From Bacillota bacterium (lineage in GTDB: Bacteria; Bacillota; SHA-98; UBA4971): 64,000 bases of DNA. The stretch lies in NCBI GenBank assembly GCA_014360195.1, contig JACIXY010000016.1:1-64000 (forward strand), given 5' to 3'. Shown in pieces: positions 1 to 8,281 of the stretch; positions within the stretch are counted from its first letter, which is position 1; each line of letters starts with the position of its first letter. A program made the translations under genes and the position numbers. The notes beneath the pieces were generated by a model that saw only the letters and a program-made list of their open reading frames with translations, made no database searches and was not told the origin of the DNA.

Positions 1-31
1 CGGCGAGCTGGTCCGGCGTAGGGCGCTTCAC
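1..31 (-). CDS. Doc-type toxin, N-terminal end only (runs off left edge)
   Basis: Only the first ten codons are inside the window. They start at a GTG that overlaps the antitoxin stop (GTGA) and read MKRPTPDQLA. The same start and peptide (MKRPTPEQLA) precede the Doc-family gene near 48.1 kb, which identifies this fragment. Toxins of this family use a Fic fold to phosphorylate EF-Tu; that is family knowledge and the catalytic part lies outside the window. Confidence 0.55.
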   Translation of the reverse strand, partial: MKRPTPDQLA

Positions 32-219
32 CTTCGGGCCAGCTTCTTCCAGGCGTCGATATGCTTTTCGATCACCTGGTCGGCGAGGGCATTCCACTCC
101 TCGTCGTCAGCAGCCACCCACTTGAGACGCTTGATGGGCGACGCGGCGATGACCTCCTGCTCGGCAAGCGGCAGGGCTTCGATCTCATCAAGTATGCGCC
201 TCGCGTTCTCCACGGCCAT
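28..219 (-). CDS. Antitoxin of a Doc-type cassette (copy 1)
   Basis: A 63-residue acidic, helical protein (MAVENARRILDEIEALPL... ending KKLARR), expected to bind and neutralise the Doc-type toxin that begins at its stop codon. The ATG at 219 is preferred over the longer frame from 243 because a TATAAT box with an extended TG lies at 232-240, inside the longer frame. The last ~50 residues are repeated almost unchanged at 48136-48268, where the N-terminus has been replaced. The assignment rests on gene order and the Doc gene beside copy 2. I do not recognise the antitoxin family with certainty. Confidence 0.6.
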   Translation of the reverse strand: MAVENARRILDEIEALPLAEQEVIAASPIKRLKWVAADDEEWNALADQVIEKHIDAWKKLARR

Positions 220-231
220 CGCCCCAGGCAT

Positions 232-240
232 ATTATACCA
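232..240 (-). promoter_or_regulatory. Extended -10 promoter of the antitoxin gene
   Basis: Read on the minus strand this is TGGTATAAT, a TG-N-TATAAT extended -10 element. It sits 12 nt upstream of the antitoxin ATG at 219. No good -35 box is seen. The element is absent from the second copy at 48 kb. Confidence 0.45.
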
Positions 241-420
241 CACTTCTTTTGGCGGTTAGGAGGCTGTGTCGCGGCGAACGCAAGGGGCGGCACCCGCCTT
301 CGAGGGGCATGCTGCCTTGCACGGCCTAGACGAAGGTTTGCCAGTACCGGATGAGGTCTTTCCGGATTCGCGACCGGCTCTGTGTACTCCGGTTCCCCCA
401 GGGCCGCGGGGATGACGTCT

Positions 421-503
421 GTGCAAGGAGCGAAGGCATCCTCGATAAGGCTCGCGTCAATGTTCGCAGTGTTACGCTCGATGTCCACTTGAAAGTAGTC
501 CGT
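421..503 (-). pseudogene. DegT-type aminotransferase fragment (VDIE segment)
   Basis: The minus strand reads VDIERNTANIDASLIEDAFA. This matches the stretch after the N-terminal domain of DegT/DnrJ/EryC1/StrS aminotransferases ([19 protein letters not shown]). Similar pieces occur at 5090-5170, 8880-8965 and 9880-9975. Homology ends about ten residues after IEDA in every copy, so this is a dispersed relic and not a gene. Confidence 0.6.
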
Positions 504-516
504 TCGTCGAGCATGG

Positions 517-630
517 ACGCGAGGACAGGGCCGAGCTATCTGCAAGATGCGACAGAGACTTTGCGCATGCGCGACTTTCGCGCGTAAGCGCCGCGCGCGC
601 TATGAAGTCCACCGCCATTTCGAAAGGGTG
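517..630 (+). pseudogene. HEPN-type protein relic, C-terminal piece
   Basis: The plus strand reads EDRAELSARCDRDFA and then unrelated codons to a stop. A nearly identical ~45-bp stretch lies at 10147-10193 inside a longer HEPN-like reading frame. HEPN proteins are commonly RNase toxins or partners of MNT nucleotidyltransferases. Nothing here could encode a working protein. Confidence 0.4.
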
Positions 631-683
631 AGCAATAAAGCATACAGTAGAAAGGCCAATCACAGGCATAGTGCTACCTCCGC

Positions 684-1319
684 TCACGCCGTCATGATTC
701 CCTGAATAGGCCTGGCACCTTTCTCAAGCTCAGGCTCTCGTAAACCAAGACAACAACGACGGTAACGACCGCAAGTTTGAAACAGGTTTCGTTTCTCTGA
801 TGGCAACACGTTATCCTGCCGGCGAAGATGCTTGTGGTGCGGAAACGTGGAGACCCCTCTGTGATGATAAACTCCATGCCGCAGTTTTCTTCGCTGGCCT
901 GTCAGGAGCTTGTAGCCTTCTATGGCGGTGAAGCAATCTCTTGCGACCCGATCCCAAAACGCCCACTCCACAAGGTCCTCGCGGGTTCGTATGTCAGCAT
1001 TGTCAGGAAAGTCCCTTTCGAAATCCGGGTAAGCCTTGCCATACTCATCTTCGAACTTTCGGAGCATCGCCCGGGCTTCCCGCAGCCTCTTTTCAAGAAC
1101 AGCCACCCTCAGTTTGGCTGAGGACGCTATCGCCTTCGAAAACGTGCCCTTCTCGCTCTCAGGCAACCGGTCGTCGTCGGTGACGATCATCCCGCCCTCG
1201 CCCGTGGTGGTCTGCTTGTTGGGATAGAACGCGAACACCGCCCCGTGCGAGAAGGCGCCGTTCCGGGCCTTGGTGCCCTTATAACCGAACCCCCGGGAGA
1301 TCTGGAGGAGCCCTTGCAC
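684..1319 (-). pseudogene. Chimeric relic: DegT fragment + TumA-like antitoxin + TumE (DUF6516)-like tail
   Basis: One open frame stitches three pieces together. Residues ~12-50 ([19 protein letters not shown] ... IVTDDDR) are the PLP-domain core of a DegT-type aminotransferase. Residues ~51-145 (KAIASSAKLRVAVLEKRLRE ... KFEDEYGKAYPDFERDF ... VEWAFWDRVA) look like the coiled, acidic antitoxin found beside DUF6516/TumE toxins. The end (STFPHHKHL ... DNVLPSEKR) resembles the C-terminus of the DUF6516 toxin. So a TA pair lost about 80 codons of toxin and its antitoxin start was replaced by aminotransferase sequence. Assignments are by motif recall and the TumE/TumA part is tentative. Confidence 0.5.
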
Positions 1320-2219
1320 ACCACAGGGCGGCGGGGGTTCATGATCTTCCGGCGCCGGGCGTGGCTCTCGAGCCTAAGGGGCCAGCTGCGGGGCTATCGC
1401 GAGGCATCTTTCGCCATTCTGCTAGTATTCCGTTTCACAATAGTGGGATTATGAGGCGCGCGACAAGCGTGACCTGGCACAAGAGCTGGTTACGTGCAGG
1501 GTTTGCGCCAGCAAAGACCTACACAGACTTGCGAAACGGGGTACAAGCTGAAAGCGTCCACCGGTAGGATGGCGTTCACTCCAGGAGTGACGGAACACTC
1601 GGCACCCTGAAGAAGCCTTGTTTCTTCGTATCCGAACGTTCTCTGCGCCCGTAGGGTTAAGGCACAAGGCAGCATAGCGAGCTCTTGTCCAGCGGATCGA
1701 CGCCGCTGACAGCAGCCGTCCCACCGGGGGACAGCAGGCAGGCGCAAGCGCGGACAAAGTGCGATACACGCCCCTTTTTCGTTAGCGTCGCTTGGCAGAA
1801 AGCAGGATTTCCATTCAGGATGTGGAAAGTATGTCCCTGGATGTGCAGACAGATTGTGTCAGACGGCGTGGGAGCCGACCGAGCCGAAAGGCGGCCTGTA
1901 GTGGGCTTCACTATCAGTAACGCCGTTCGGGCCAATTCAGGAGTTCACTCAACCAAATCAGCATGACCCGGCCCGCACGTGAACGGACTCATGCGGGCTT
2001 ATCACCACTCTTGCAGGTGACAGATGATCAGTCGGCGGCAGCGTGACAGTCAGCCCATGGGCGCGGTACGGCCACATTTGTAGCAGGCTTCTGGTGTGAG
2101 AACACACCCCGCGTTCGTGTCCGATCATGCCGCATTGTCCCCAGCATGGGGGGCTTCTCTCAAGAAAGCTCTAAAGCTACTCAAGTTCTTCCCTGGATAG
2201 GAAAGGAGAGCTGTGAGCT
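1320..2219. other. Intergenic stretch without a recognisable gene
   Basis: Only short, unconvincing frames are present. A 7-bp perfect stem (GCCCGCA / TGCGGGC, 14-nt loop) lies at 1971-1998 but has no T-tract, so it is not called a terminator. A purine-rich AGGAGAG at ~2202-2209 serves the next gene. Confidence 0.5.
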
Positions 2220-3320
2220 TTGGACGGATTCTATGAAAGGATGGAGGATCACTCTGAGGCGAAAGCAACCATAGTCTCCAAGTACTTCTGGGCTTGGGCA
2301 AAAATCATGCTTCCCAGGTCGTCAAGTAAGCGCATTGCTTACATAGACCTATTTGCGGGCAAAGGCAGGTACGATGACGGCAGAAAGTCAACACCCCTGC
2401 TCGTACTGGAGAAGGCAATAGCAGACCCGGTACTGCGTGATGGCCTGGTTACCATCTTTAACGACGTTAACCCCGAGTATACAAAGATACTGGAAGAGGA
2501 AATCAAGGCTCTGCCGGGAATTGAACAACTACGATACAGGCCCGCTGTGTCATCGATAGAGGTCGGCAGCGAGGTAGCGGAACTCTTCGAAGGTCTGAAT
2601 CTGGTGCCCTCGCTCGTTTTCGTAGATCCGTGGGGCTACAAGGGGTTATCTCTCCGTCTACTGAACGCCTTTACCAAGAATTGGGGTTGCGAGTGCATCT
2701 TCTTCTTCAACTATAACCGCATTAATCCAGGTTTGAACAACGAAGTCGTCCGCGACCACATGATCGCACTCTTCGGAGAAAGCAGGCTTGTTAAGCTCCA
2801 GTCCAGAGTCGCGAACCTGCCGCCTCAGCAGCGAGAATTAGTGATTGTTAACGAACTCGCTGAAGGAATAAGGGGGTCAGGGAGGGAACGAATAGAGTAC
2901 GTCTTGCCGTTCAGACTTACTACTCAAGCAGGAAGACGGTACTACCTTGTCTTTGTCTCAAGGAGCCCTCTCGGCTATAAGATCATGAAGGATATCATGT
3001 ACAAGGCGAGCACGTCGCATGAGGACGGGGTGGCGAGTTTCGAGTATACCCCCGTGAAGGACTCCCAGTTAAAGCTCCTGTTCGACTATGCCCGACCGCT
3101 GGATACGCTGGGAGATGAACTCCTATCGGTATTTGCTGGTCAAACGCTCACGGTAGCAGAGGTATACGAACAACACAACATTGGTACACCGTTTGTTCTT
3201 GCGAACTATCAGGAAGCCTTGAAGAGGCTAGAGGCTGCCGGTAGGATTAAGGTAGACCCCCCAAGGGACACCCGAAGACCAGGTACCCTTCCTAAGACAG
3301 TCCGAATAACGTTCCCGTAA
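2220..3320 (+). CDS. tcmP: Three-Cys-motif partner protein TcmP
   Basis: This 366-residue protein matches the TcmP family, which is almost always encoded next to the three-Cys phage Gp37/Gp68 (DUF5131) protein, as here (49-bp gap). The N-terminus has the typical SEAKATIVSKYFWAWAKI followed by YIDLFAGKGRYDDG, a glycine-rich motif like that of Rossmann-fold methyltransferases. FVDPWGYKG at ~140 resembles a methyltransferase motif IV (D-P-x-G). The start is a TTG with AGGAGAG upstream; an ATG seven codons in is possible. The molecular function is not established. The pair recurs on mobile and phage-related DNA, so a nucleic-acid-modifying or defence role is a guess. Confidence 0.85.
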   Translation: MDGFYERMEDHSEAKATIVSKYFWAWAKIMLPRSSSKRIAYIDLFAGKGRYDDGRKSTPLLVLEKAIADPVLRDGLVTIFNDVNPEYTKILEEEIKALPGIEQLRYRPAVSSIEVGSEVAELFEGLNLVPSLVFVDPWGYKGLSLRLLNAFTKNWGCECIFFFNYNRINPGLNNEVVRDHMIALFGESRLVKLQSRVANLPPQQRELVIVNELAEGIRGSGRERIEYVLPFRLTTQAGRRYYLVFVSRSPLGYKIMKDIMYKASTSHEDGVASFEYTPVKDSQLKLLFDYARPLDTLGDELLSVFAGQTLTVAEVYEQHNIGTPFVLANYQEALKRLEAAGRIKVDPPRDTRRPGTLPKTVRITFP

Positions 3321-3369
3321 GTTCCGCACCTTAGAGCCGGAGTTGGAATGCGTATGGGAGCGATGACGT

Positions 3370-4176
3370 ATGTCCGCGTATTCAAGTATAGAGTGGACTG
3401 AGGCAACATGGAATCCCGTCACAGGGTGCTCGAAGGTGAGTAAAGGCTGCAAGAACTGCTATGCCGAGCGATTTGCCTTACGCCTTCAGGCTGCAGGACA
3501 CCCTCATTATGTTAACGGATTCAAGCTCACGACCCACCACGATGCCCTCAGGGTCCCGCTGATGTGGAGAAAACCTCGCCTTGTCTTTGTATGCTCTATG
3601 AGCGATCTCTTCCACGAGGAAGTCCCGTTGAGCTTCATAAGACAGGTTTTTGATGTAATGAGGATGGCGAAGCATCATACGTTCCAGGTATTAACAAAAA
3701 GATCGTCCAGACTTGCGGAACTGGCCGGCGAGCTCCCGTGGCCAGACAACGTGTGGGCCGGCGTCACCATCGAATCAGGTGAGTACCTTTCCCGGGCCAA
3801 CGACCTTCGAACGGTGCCGGCAAAAGTGAAGTTCTTGAGCCTCGAGCCACTGCTAGGACCTATTCCCCACCTGCCTCTTCAGGGTATCCAGTGGGTTATC
3901 GTAGGCGGGGAATCTGGTCCTTCGGCCAGACCCATGAGTGCTGGGTGGGTCCGTGACATTAGAGACCAGTGTTCAAATGCGAATGTAGCGTTCTTCTTCA
4001 AACAATGGGGCGGTCTTAGGAAGCGCGATGCCGGTCGGGTCTTGGACGGTCGCACATGGGACGAAATGCCGCATGGTACCGCTCGCCTTCAATCGACACC
4101 AGCACCGCGGACATGGACCGCCCCGGCTACCTACCGCACCTCCCCCAGCGCCTGCTCGAGGACGCCGGCCACGTAG
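3370..4176 (+). CDS. Phage Gp37/Gp68 family (DUF5131) three-Cys protein, 3' end fused to repeat
   Basis: The start SIEWTEATWNPVTGCSKVS and the Cys cluster C-x6-C-x2-C (CSKVSKGCKNCYAE, residues ~18-32) are hallmarks of the DUF5131/Gp37 family, a radical-SAM-like group. WVIVGGESGP (~175) and FFFKQWGGLRKR (~208) are further family motifs. The family normally ends soon after GRTWDEMP. Here the frame continues ~30 low-complexity residues into the aminotransferase relic that starts near 4131, so the natural stop was lost at the junction. The protein may still work with a tail. It forms a two-gene unit with tcmP. Confidence 0.85.
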   Translation: MSAYSSIEWTEATWNPVTGCSKVSKGCKNCYAERFALRLQAAGHPHYVNGFKLTTHHDALRVPLMWRKPRLVFVCSMSDLFHEEVPLSFIRQVFDVMRMAKHHTFQVLTKRSSRLAELAGELPWPDNVWAGVTIESGEYLSRANDLRTVPAKVKFLSLEPLLGPIPHLPLQGIQWVIVGGESGPSARPMSAGWVRDIRDQCSNANVAFFFKQWGGLRKRDAGRVLDGRTWDEMPHGTARLQSTPAPRTWTAPATYRTSPSACSRTPAT

Positions 4177-5177
4177 TCGATCTCCTCGGCGGCCGGGGGA
4201 TCTGAAGCGGTAGCGGATGGGGATGAGGATGGGGATAGGGATGGCGACGCTCGTGTGCCCGGCGGGCTCGGCAAACTAGGCAAACTCGGCGAACTCGGTA
4301 ACGCGGAAGTCCCCTTCCTTGGACCCGAACTCGGCGCGGTAGAAGGGCTGGGGGTGGCTGGAAGTGAAATACGGGTGGCACCTCCTTGCGTCCTGTCCCC
4401 CATCCCCGAGTCCTATCGCGGGAAAGCGGGATCCACGCCTCCTTTGGGTGGGCTCCTGCAAGCGCCGCATCACGTGGTCGCGCACGGCGGACTGGCGCTC
4501 GGGGGTGGGCTCGTCCACGCCGACCCGGATCACATACGCGAACCAGCTCATCCGCGTCGCCTCGGGCGCCACATACGGCAGGCGCACCCCCGGCACCCTC
4601 GCAAGGCGCTCTGCGTACATCGCCGCCACCCGCTCGCGCTTCGCGATGATCTCTTCGATGCGCGACATCTGCGCCACCCCGAGCGCGGCCGAAAGCTCGT
4701 CCATGCGGTAGTTATAGCCCAGCCGCTCGTGGGAAAGCCACATCCCTGCCTACCCTCGTCCCTGGTTGGACATGCTCCGGCAAAGCCGCGCTATCCGGTC
4801 GTCGTCGGTGACGATCATCCCGCCCTCGCCGGTGGTGATCTGCTTGTTGGGATAGAACGCGAACACCGCCCCGTGCGAGAAGGCACCGTTCCCGGCCTTG
4901 GTGCCCTTGTATTCGGCCCCCAGGGGCTCGCAGGACTCCTCGATCACCACAAGCCCGTGGCAGTCCGCGATCTCGCGGATGGCATCGAGCCTTTCCGTCT
5001 GGCCGTGGATTTCCATGCGGACTGAGGCTGGCTCGCGGGTGGGTGGGTGGACGCGCAGAAGGCGGCACCCGGGAGAGTGGCTTTCGTAGGGGAAGTGATG
5101 GCGTCTTCGATGAGGTCCGGATCAATGTTCGCGGTGTCGAGCTCGATGTCCACGAACATAGGCTCCGCTCCTCTCAA
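4131..5177 (-). pseudogene. DegT/DnrJ/EryC1/StrS aminotransferase pseudogene, most complete copy
   Basis: Read on the minus strand, the pieces give most of a sugar aminotransferase in order but in shifting frames: [20 protein letters not shown] (5165-5090), [20 protein letters not shown] and [19 protein letters not shown] ... SNQGRG (~5010-4750), LSHERLGYNYRMDELSAALG and AKRERVAAMYAERLARVPG (~4745-4570), MSWFAYVIRVGVDEPTP (~4555), FYRAEFG-KEGDF-VTEFAEF (~4360-4270) and EEIDYVAGVLEQALGEVR to a stop at 4131. At least four frame changes and a low-complexity GGGGAT-rich patch (~4215-4250) break it. Such enzymes make amino sugars for surface glycans. The N-terminal ~60 residues are missing. Confidence 0.8.
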
Positions 5178-5225
5178 GGAGGATGCCGCTGCCAGGCGCG
5201 ACGAACTCTAGTGGAATCGAGCTGG

Positions 5226-5759
5226 TCAGGCTGGCGACAAGACCATCTGGCGGTTGCTGCAGATTGGCAACTGATTCGTAGCGTCAAAGAGCCCATAGGG
5301 ATAACCCACCAGAGTTACCGTCGACGTAGGACGCACTTTGAGTCTAGCCCTAATCCAATCGGCTGAGAGACAACATACGTATGCATCTCTATACAACTTG
5401 CACGGAAGAGGAATTACTGCCAAATCCGCATCTGGAACTGTTGAACTAGTGACGGAGACTGGCCTGCCTGATTTGCTATACAAGGGGTAGTCGCGACTAA
5501 TCACGCTTCCAGGATTGTCTGCTGAGGCGTGGAACTGAAATCTGATTGCGTCGCCCAAAGGTGGTTTCTTTTCGCCAGGAGCGCTGCCTGTTAATACGTG
5601 ATAGTTGGTTACCAAGAAAAGAGCCGACGTACTCTTCCCCTCGTGCTTATCTTCACGCACCCAGTAGAATCCGGTACCCTGTGACATAAGCTTTCCTGCA
5701 TTGAAAAGGTAAACTGGTGTGGTTTGCAGCGAGATCTGGTCAGGACTCACGAGTCTCAC
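5226..5759 (-). CDS. Trypsin-like serine protease, C-terminally truncated
   Basis: A 177-residue protein with LFLVTNYHVL (residues ~47-56, catalytic His region) and PDADLAVIPL (~110, catalytic Asp region) of chymotrypsin-fold proteases. The third part, with the GDSGSP serine motif, is missing. The frame stops within a few codons of the junction with the aminotransferase relic, so the gene was cut by that rearrangement. There is no signal peptide, which suits the cytoplasmic trypsin-like domains often fused or linked to defence modules. It is probably inactive. Confidence 0.6.
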   Translation of the reverse strand: MRLVSPDQISLQTTPVYLFNAGKLMSQGTGFYWVREDKHEGKSTSALFLVTNYHVLTGSAPGEKKPPLGDAIRFQFHASADNPGSVISRDYPLYSKSGRPVSVTSSTVPDADLAVIPLPCKLYRDAYVCCLSADWIRARLKVRPTSTVTLVGYPYGLFDATNQLPICSNRQMVLSPA

Positions 5760-5793
5760 CCTCTTCGAGACCAGTGTCCCATTGGTAGTCTTG

Positions 5794-5979
5794 TCAGCCC
5801 GCCCTTAACTTCTCCAGCTCCCCGACCTTCTCAACCTCAACCCCCCACCCCTGGCACACAACTAACGTGACAGTGCCGGGTACGCCTCTTCTCATGCAGT
5901 CGTGCAGAGGCTCGTCAAACCCTCGCATAAGCACACCTTGGTCAAGAAAATCTTCAGGCGCCTTCTCGTCGGCCTCCAC
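5794..5979 (-). CDS. Small hypothetical protein, in frame after the RusA-like relic
   Basis: A 61-residue frame starting at GTG. It is in the same frame as the gene ending at 5983, separated only by a TAG and one codon, so the two may once have been one reading frame. The composition is acidic with a hydrophobic centre (VTLVVCQGWGVEVE). No family is recognised. Confidence 0.3.
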   Translation of the reverse strand: MEADEKAPEDFLDQGVLMRGFDEPLHDCMRRGVPGTVTLVVCQGWGVEVEKVGELEKLRAG

Positions 5980-5982
5980 CGG

Positions 5983-6474
5983 CTAGACCCAGATCGCCTT
6001 CCCACTGCGGACATCGACCGTTATCCGCCCGCTAACCTGGCGCTCACGGTAGGCTGCCAGAACTTCTCTGACCACCCTCAGAGCTTCCTTTCGGCTCATT
6101 TCGCGCAATTCCTGCTTCTTCTCCAGGCTCACCGAAATGCTGACACCTTGTACCAAACCTACTACTGAAGCTCTTGAACAACTATCTCCGTCCGTGGCGA
6201 ATCTCCCTACCTTTTCCGGGCCACCATGGCAATACCTGCACTTCTTCGGTCGAGACTTCGGCCGCAGAACATAGAGGGTTACCTCCAAAGCCAGCGGCCC
6301 GTTGAGCAGCCTCTCCGGCCGGCAGGATATCGCCTGAGCCCGGATGCCGTCCTCCCAGTTCACGGTCTGCTCCGGCGTGCAGCTTATGACCCTGCCGGTC
6401 TTGAGCCTCACCGTCCGCGCCCTGGCCTTAGGTGCCGGCGTCCCACAGACTGTCAATAATACCGCGCTCATCAT
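5983..6474 (-). pseudogene. RusA-like Holliday junction resolvase relic fused to an unrelated tail
   Basis: The first ~75 residues (GTPAPKARARTVRLKTGRV ... PEQTVNWEDGIRAQA ... GPLALEVTLYVLRPKSRPKK) follow the N-terminal half of phage RusA endonucleases. The part that carries the catalytic aspartates (D-x-D-N-x3-K) is absent. After CRYCHGGPEKVGRFATDGDS the frame runs into an unrelated helical segment (LREMSRKEALRVVREVLAAY) and GRITVDVRSGKAIWV. The product cannot be an active resolvase. It marks prophage-derived DNA. Confidence 0.55.
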
Positions 6475-6707
6475 GATTGATCCCCCGTTCGCTCAGCACA
6501 TCCCAGAGCGTGAACGTTAGTAGTCCCGGACACGTTTCCTTCGCCGGCGGCGCCGCCTCCTCGACCCATCTCCACTACCGTGCCGGAGGGACCTCGTCCG
6601 CGCCGACGGCGATCCGGCCGACCACCGCCCGAAAGGCCACCCGGAGTTCTCGGGGATCGAGCCGCATCCCTACGATCCTGACGCGCACCGAGGCGCCACG
6701 CACGGCC

Positions 6708-7319
6708 TCAATCTGCGCCTGGCCTCAGACCGTAAGGCGTCGGCCTCCTTTCAAGAGGGTCTCCGCAGTTGCAGTAAGCGAGCACCGGACGCCCCGCGCT
6801 GTGGGTCGCAACACTCCAGGCATAGTAGCCCTCGTGGCCGTGCTTCTCATGTGGGCAGTTCGCCACGACGAAGTTCCGGGCGCAGCCTGAGGCATCTTTG
6901 GTCAGACACTTGACCCCGGCGGCGCGGCAGGAAGAGTTCGCCTCAAGGTCGGCGAGAACTTCCTCGAAATCCACTAGGCGCTCCACGACGTGCTCGCGCG
7001 TCTCAATCTGCTTGAACCCGACGAACACGTCGCGGTAGCGTCGGCGCAGTTCCGGTTCCGAGGGGAGGCCCACCGGCAGCCTCCTCCCCGTCCTGTCCCC
7101 GCGGATGCGCCCCTGTATCCTTGCCAGGTCAGGATGGGGCATCGGGCGGCCCCAGAGGGCCTGGCTTGCTGTTACGACGTTCTCGGCCGTGTCGACTTGT
7201 GGATAGTCAACTCGAGAGTTGAGGGCTGGCTGAGAGATGACGCCTTCTGCCACCGCTCGCCGCGCCCCCGTTTGCTGCGCCGTCCCTCGGCGCCCGAGCG
7301 GACCGCGCACAGCCCGCAC
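6708..7319 (-). CDS. Hypothetical protein with Cys-rich C-terminus
   Basis: A 203-residue frame. The N-terminal ~50 residues are low complexity and the start may be further in, for example near VISQPALNSRVDYPQVD. The middle is charged and helical (RYRDVFVGFKQIETREHVVE). The C-terminus carries several Cys and His (C-x6-C-x6-C, CPHEKHGHEG, AYCNCGD) that could bind zinc. No family is recognised. It is co-oriented with the RusA-like relic and may belong to the same prophage remnant. Confidence 0.4.
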   Translation of the reverse strand: MRAVRGPLGRRGTAQQTGARRAVAEGVISQPALNSRVDYPQVDTAENVVTASQALWGRPMPHPDLARIQGRIRGDRTGRRLPVGLPSEPELRRRYRDVFVGFKQIETREHVVERLVDFEEVLADLEANSSCRAAGVKCLTKDASGCARNFVVANCPHEKHGHEGYYAWSVATHSAGRPVLAYCNCGDPLERRPTPYGLRPGAD

Positions 7320-7449
7320 ACGCTCCAGCCCTCAGCTTAGCCATGCCCATGCTGCATGTTCAAGCCCACGGGGGCCAGGGCGCAGGACTGCCCCATCGCT
7401 CGTGACGCGGCAACCCTTTCTGCCTCAGGCCTGATTCAGGCGCGACCAC

Positions 7450-7525
7450 GCTCGCCAACTCCGGGCGGCAAGTGGCTGCGCTCGCCAACCCTGGGAGGCG
7501 AATGGCTGCGCTCGCCCCCTGGCTG
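7450..7525. repeat. Short 30-bp tandem repeat, 2.5 units
   Basis: GCTCGCC recurs at 7450, 7480 and 7510. The units contain small inverted repeats (for example CGCCAACCCTGGGAGGCG). It abuts the hairpin array on its right and may be a degenerate start of it. Confidence 0.6.
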
Positions 7526-8271
7526 GTCCCCGCGATCCCAGGAGCTCTTGGGCGCTTGGTCCCTGGGGGAGCACCCTCGTGCCAAAGCTGGTCACGGGAG
7601 ACCCACCCCCACTGCTATTCAGCCGGCGGGCGGCCGGAGCTGGTTCACTGGTGACCAGGATCGACGCGGACATGGTCCCCAGGGGATCAACTTCGCCCGC
7701 CACTTGGTCCTCGCGTAACCATTCTCCCGGATGCCCCTAGCCAGCTGGTCCTCAGAGGACCAGGATTTGCGTGTGGGTGGTCCCTGGGGGAGCAAGCCCG
7801 TGGGAGATCTGGTTACCAGAGACCCACCCTCCTGGCGCTCGGGGCACGAAGATGCTGGATCTGGTCCTTTGGTAACCAGGCCCCGCGCTGAGATGGTCCC
7901 CTGGGAACCAACTTCGCCCGCCACCTGGTCCCCACGTAACCACCTTGCGAGATGTGCAAGAACGCCTGGTCCCCAGGGGACCAGGATTTGCGTGCGGATG
8001 GTCCCCAGGGGACCAACCTCGCAGGCAACCTGGTCCCGGCTGGACCACCCCCCGTGCGGGTCAGGATGCCCTGGTCACAGGAGGACCAGGATGTGCGCTA
8101 AGCTGGTCCCCGGAGATCCATGTTCAGGCGGGATCTGGTCCCTGGTGTTCCACCTCATCAGGTTTCGGGGAGGAAGAGCTGCGGGGGTGGTTCCCAAAGG
8201 ACCAGATTCCGAGCGAGGGTGATCCCTGCAGGACCAGGTCTACGTGCAACTTGGTCCCTGGGGGATCACCC
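7522..8271. repeat. Hairpin satellite array: seven ~105-120-bp units of three GGTCCC palindromes
   Basis: About 21 imperfect palindromes of the type TGGTCCCC-n-GGGGACCA occur at near-regular spacing. They fall into triplets A-B-C. The A palindromes start near 7522, 7638, 7741, 7861, 7967, 8070 and 8188 (spacing 103-120). B follows about 33 bp later and C about 33 bp after B. The spacers between A and B (GGATTTGCGTG-) and between B and C (CTTCGCCCGCCAC) are also shared by several units, so this is a true higher-order tandem repeat. The best A and B arms (7967 and 7997) are perfect. Spacers are not unique, so it is not a CRISPR array. The open frames through it are repeat artefacts. Confidence 0.9.
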
Positions 8272-8281
8272 GCATCACTCG

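Noticed and set aside
1971-1998. Rho-independent terminator
   Set aside because: The 7-bp stem has a 14-nt loop and no T-run.
4255-5025. 256-residue plus-strand frame
   Set aside because: It is the complementary reading of the aminotransferase pseudogene. The minus-strand pieces match the family in order.
4131-5177. Functional aminotransferase gene
   Set aside because: At least four frame changes, a missing N-terminus and low-complexity expansion rule out a working enzyme.
7522-8271. CRISPR array
   Set aside because: The repeats are palindromes in A-B-C triplets with shared, not unique, spacers. No cas gene is in the window.
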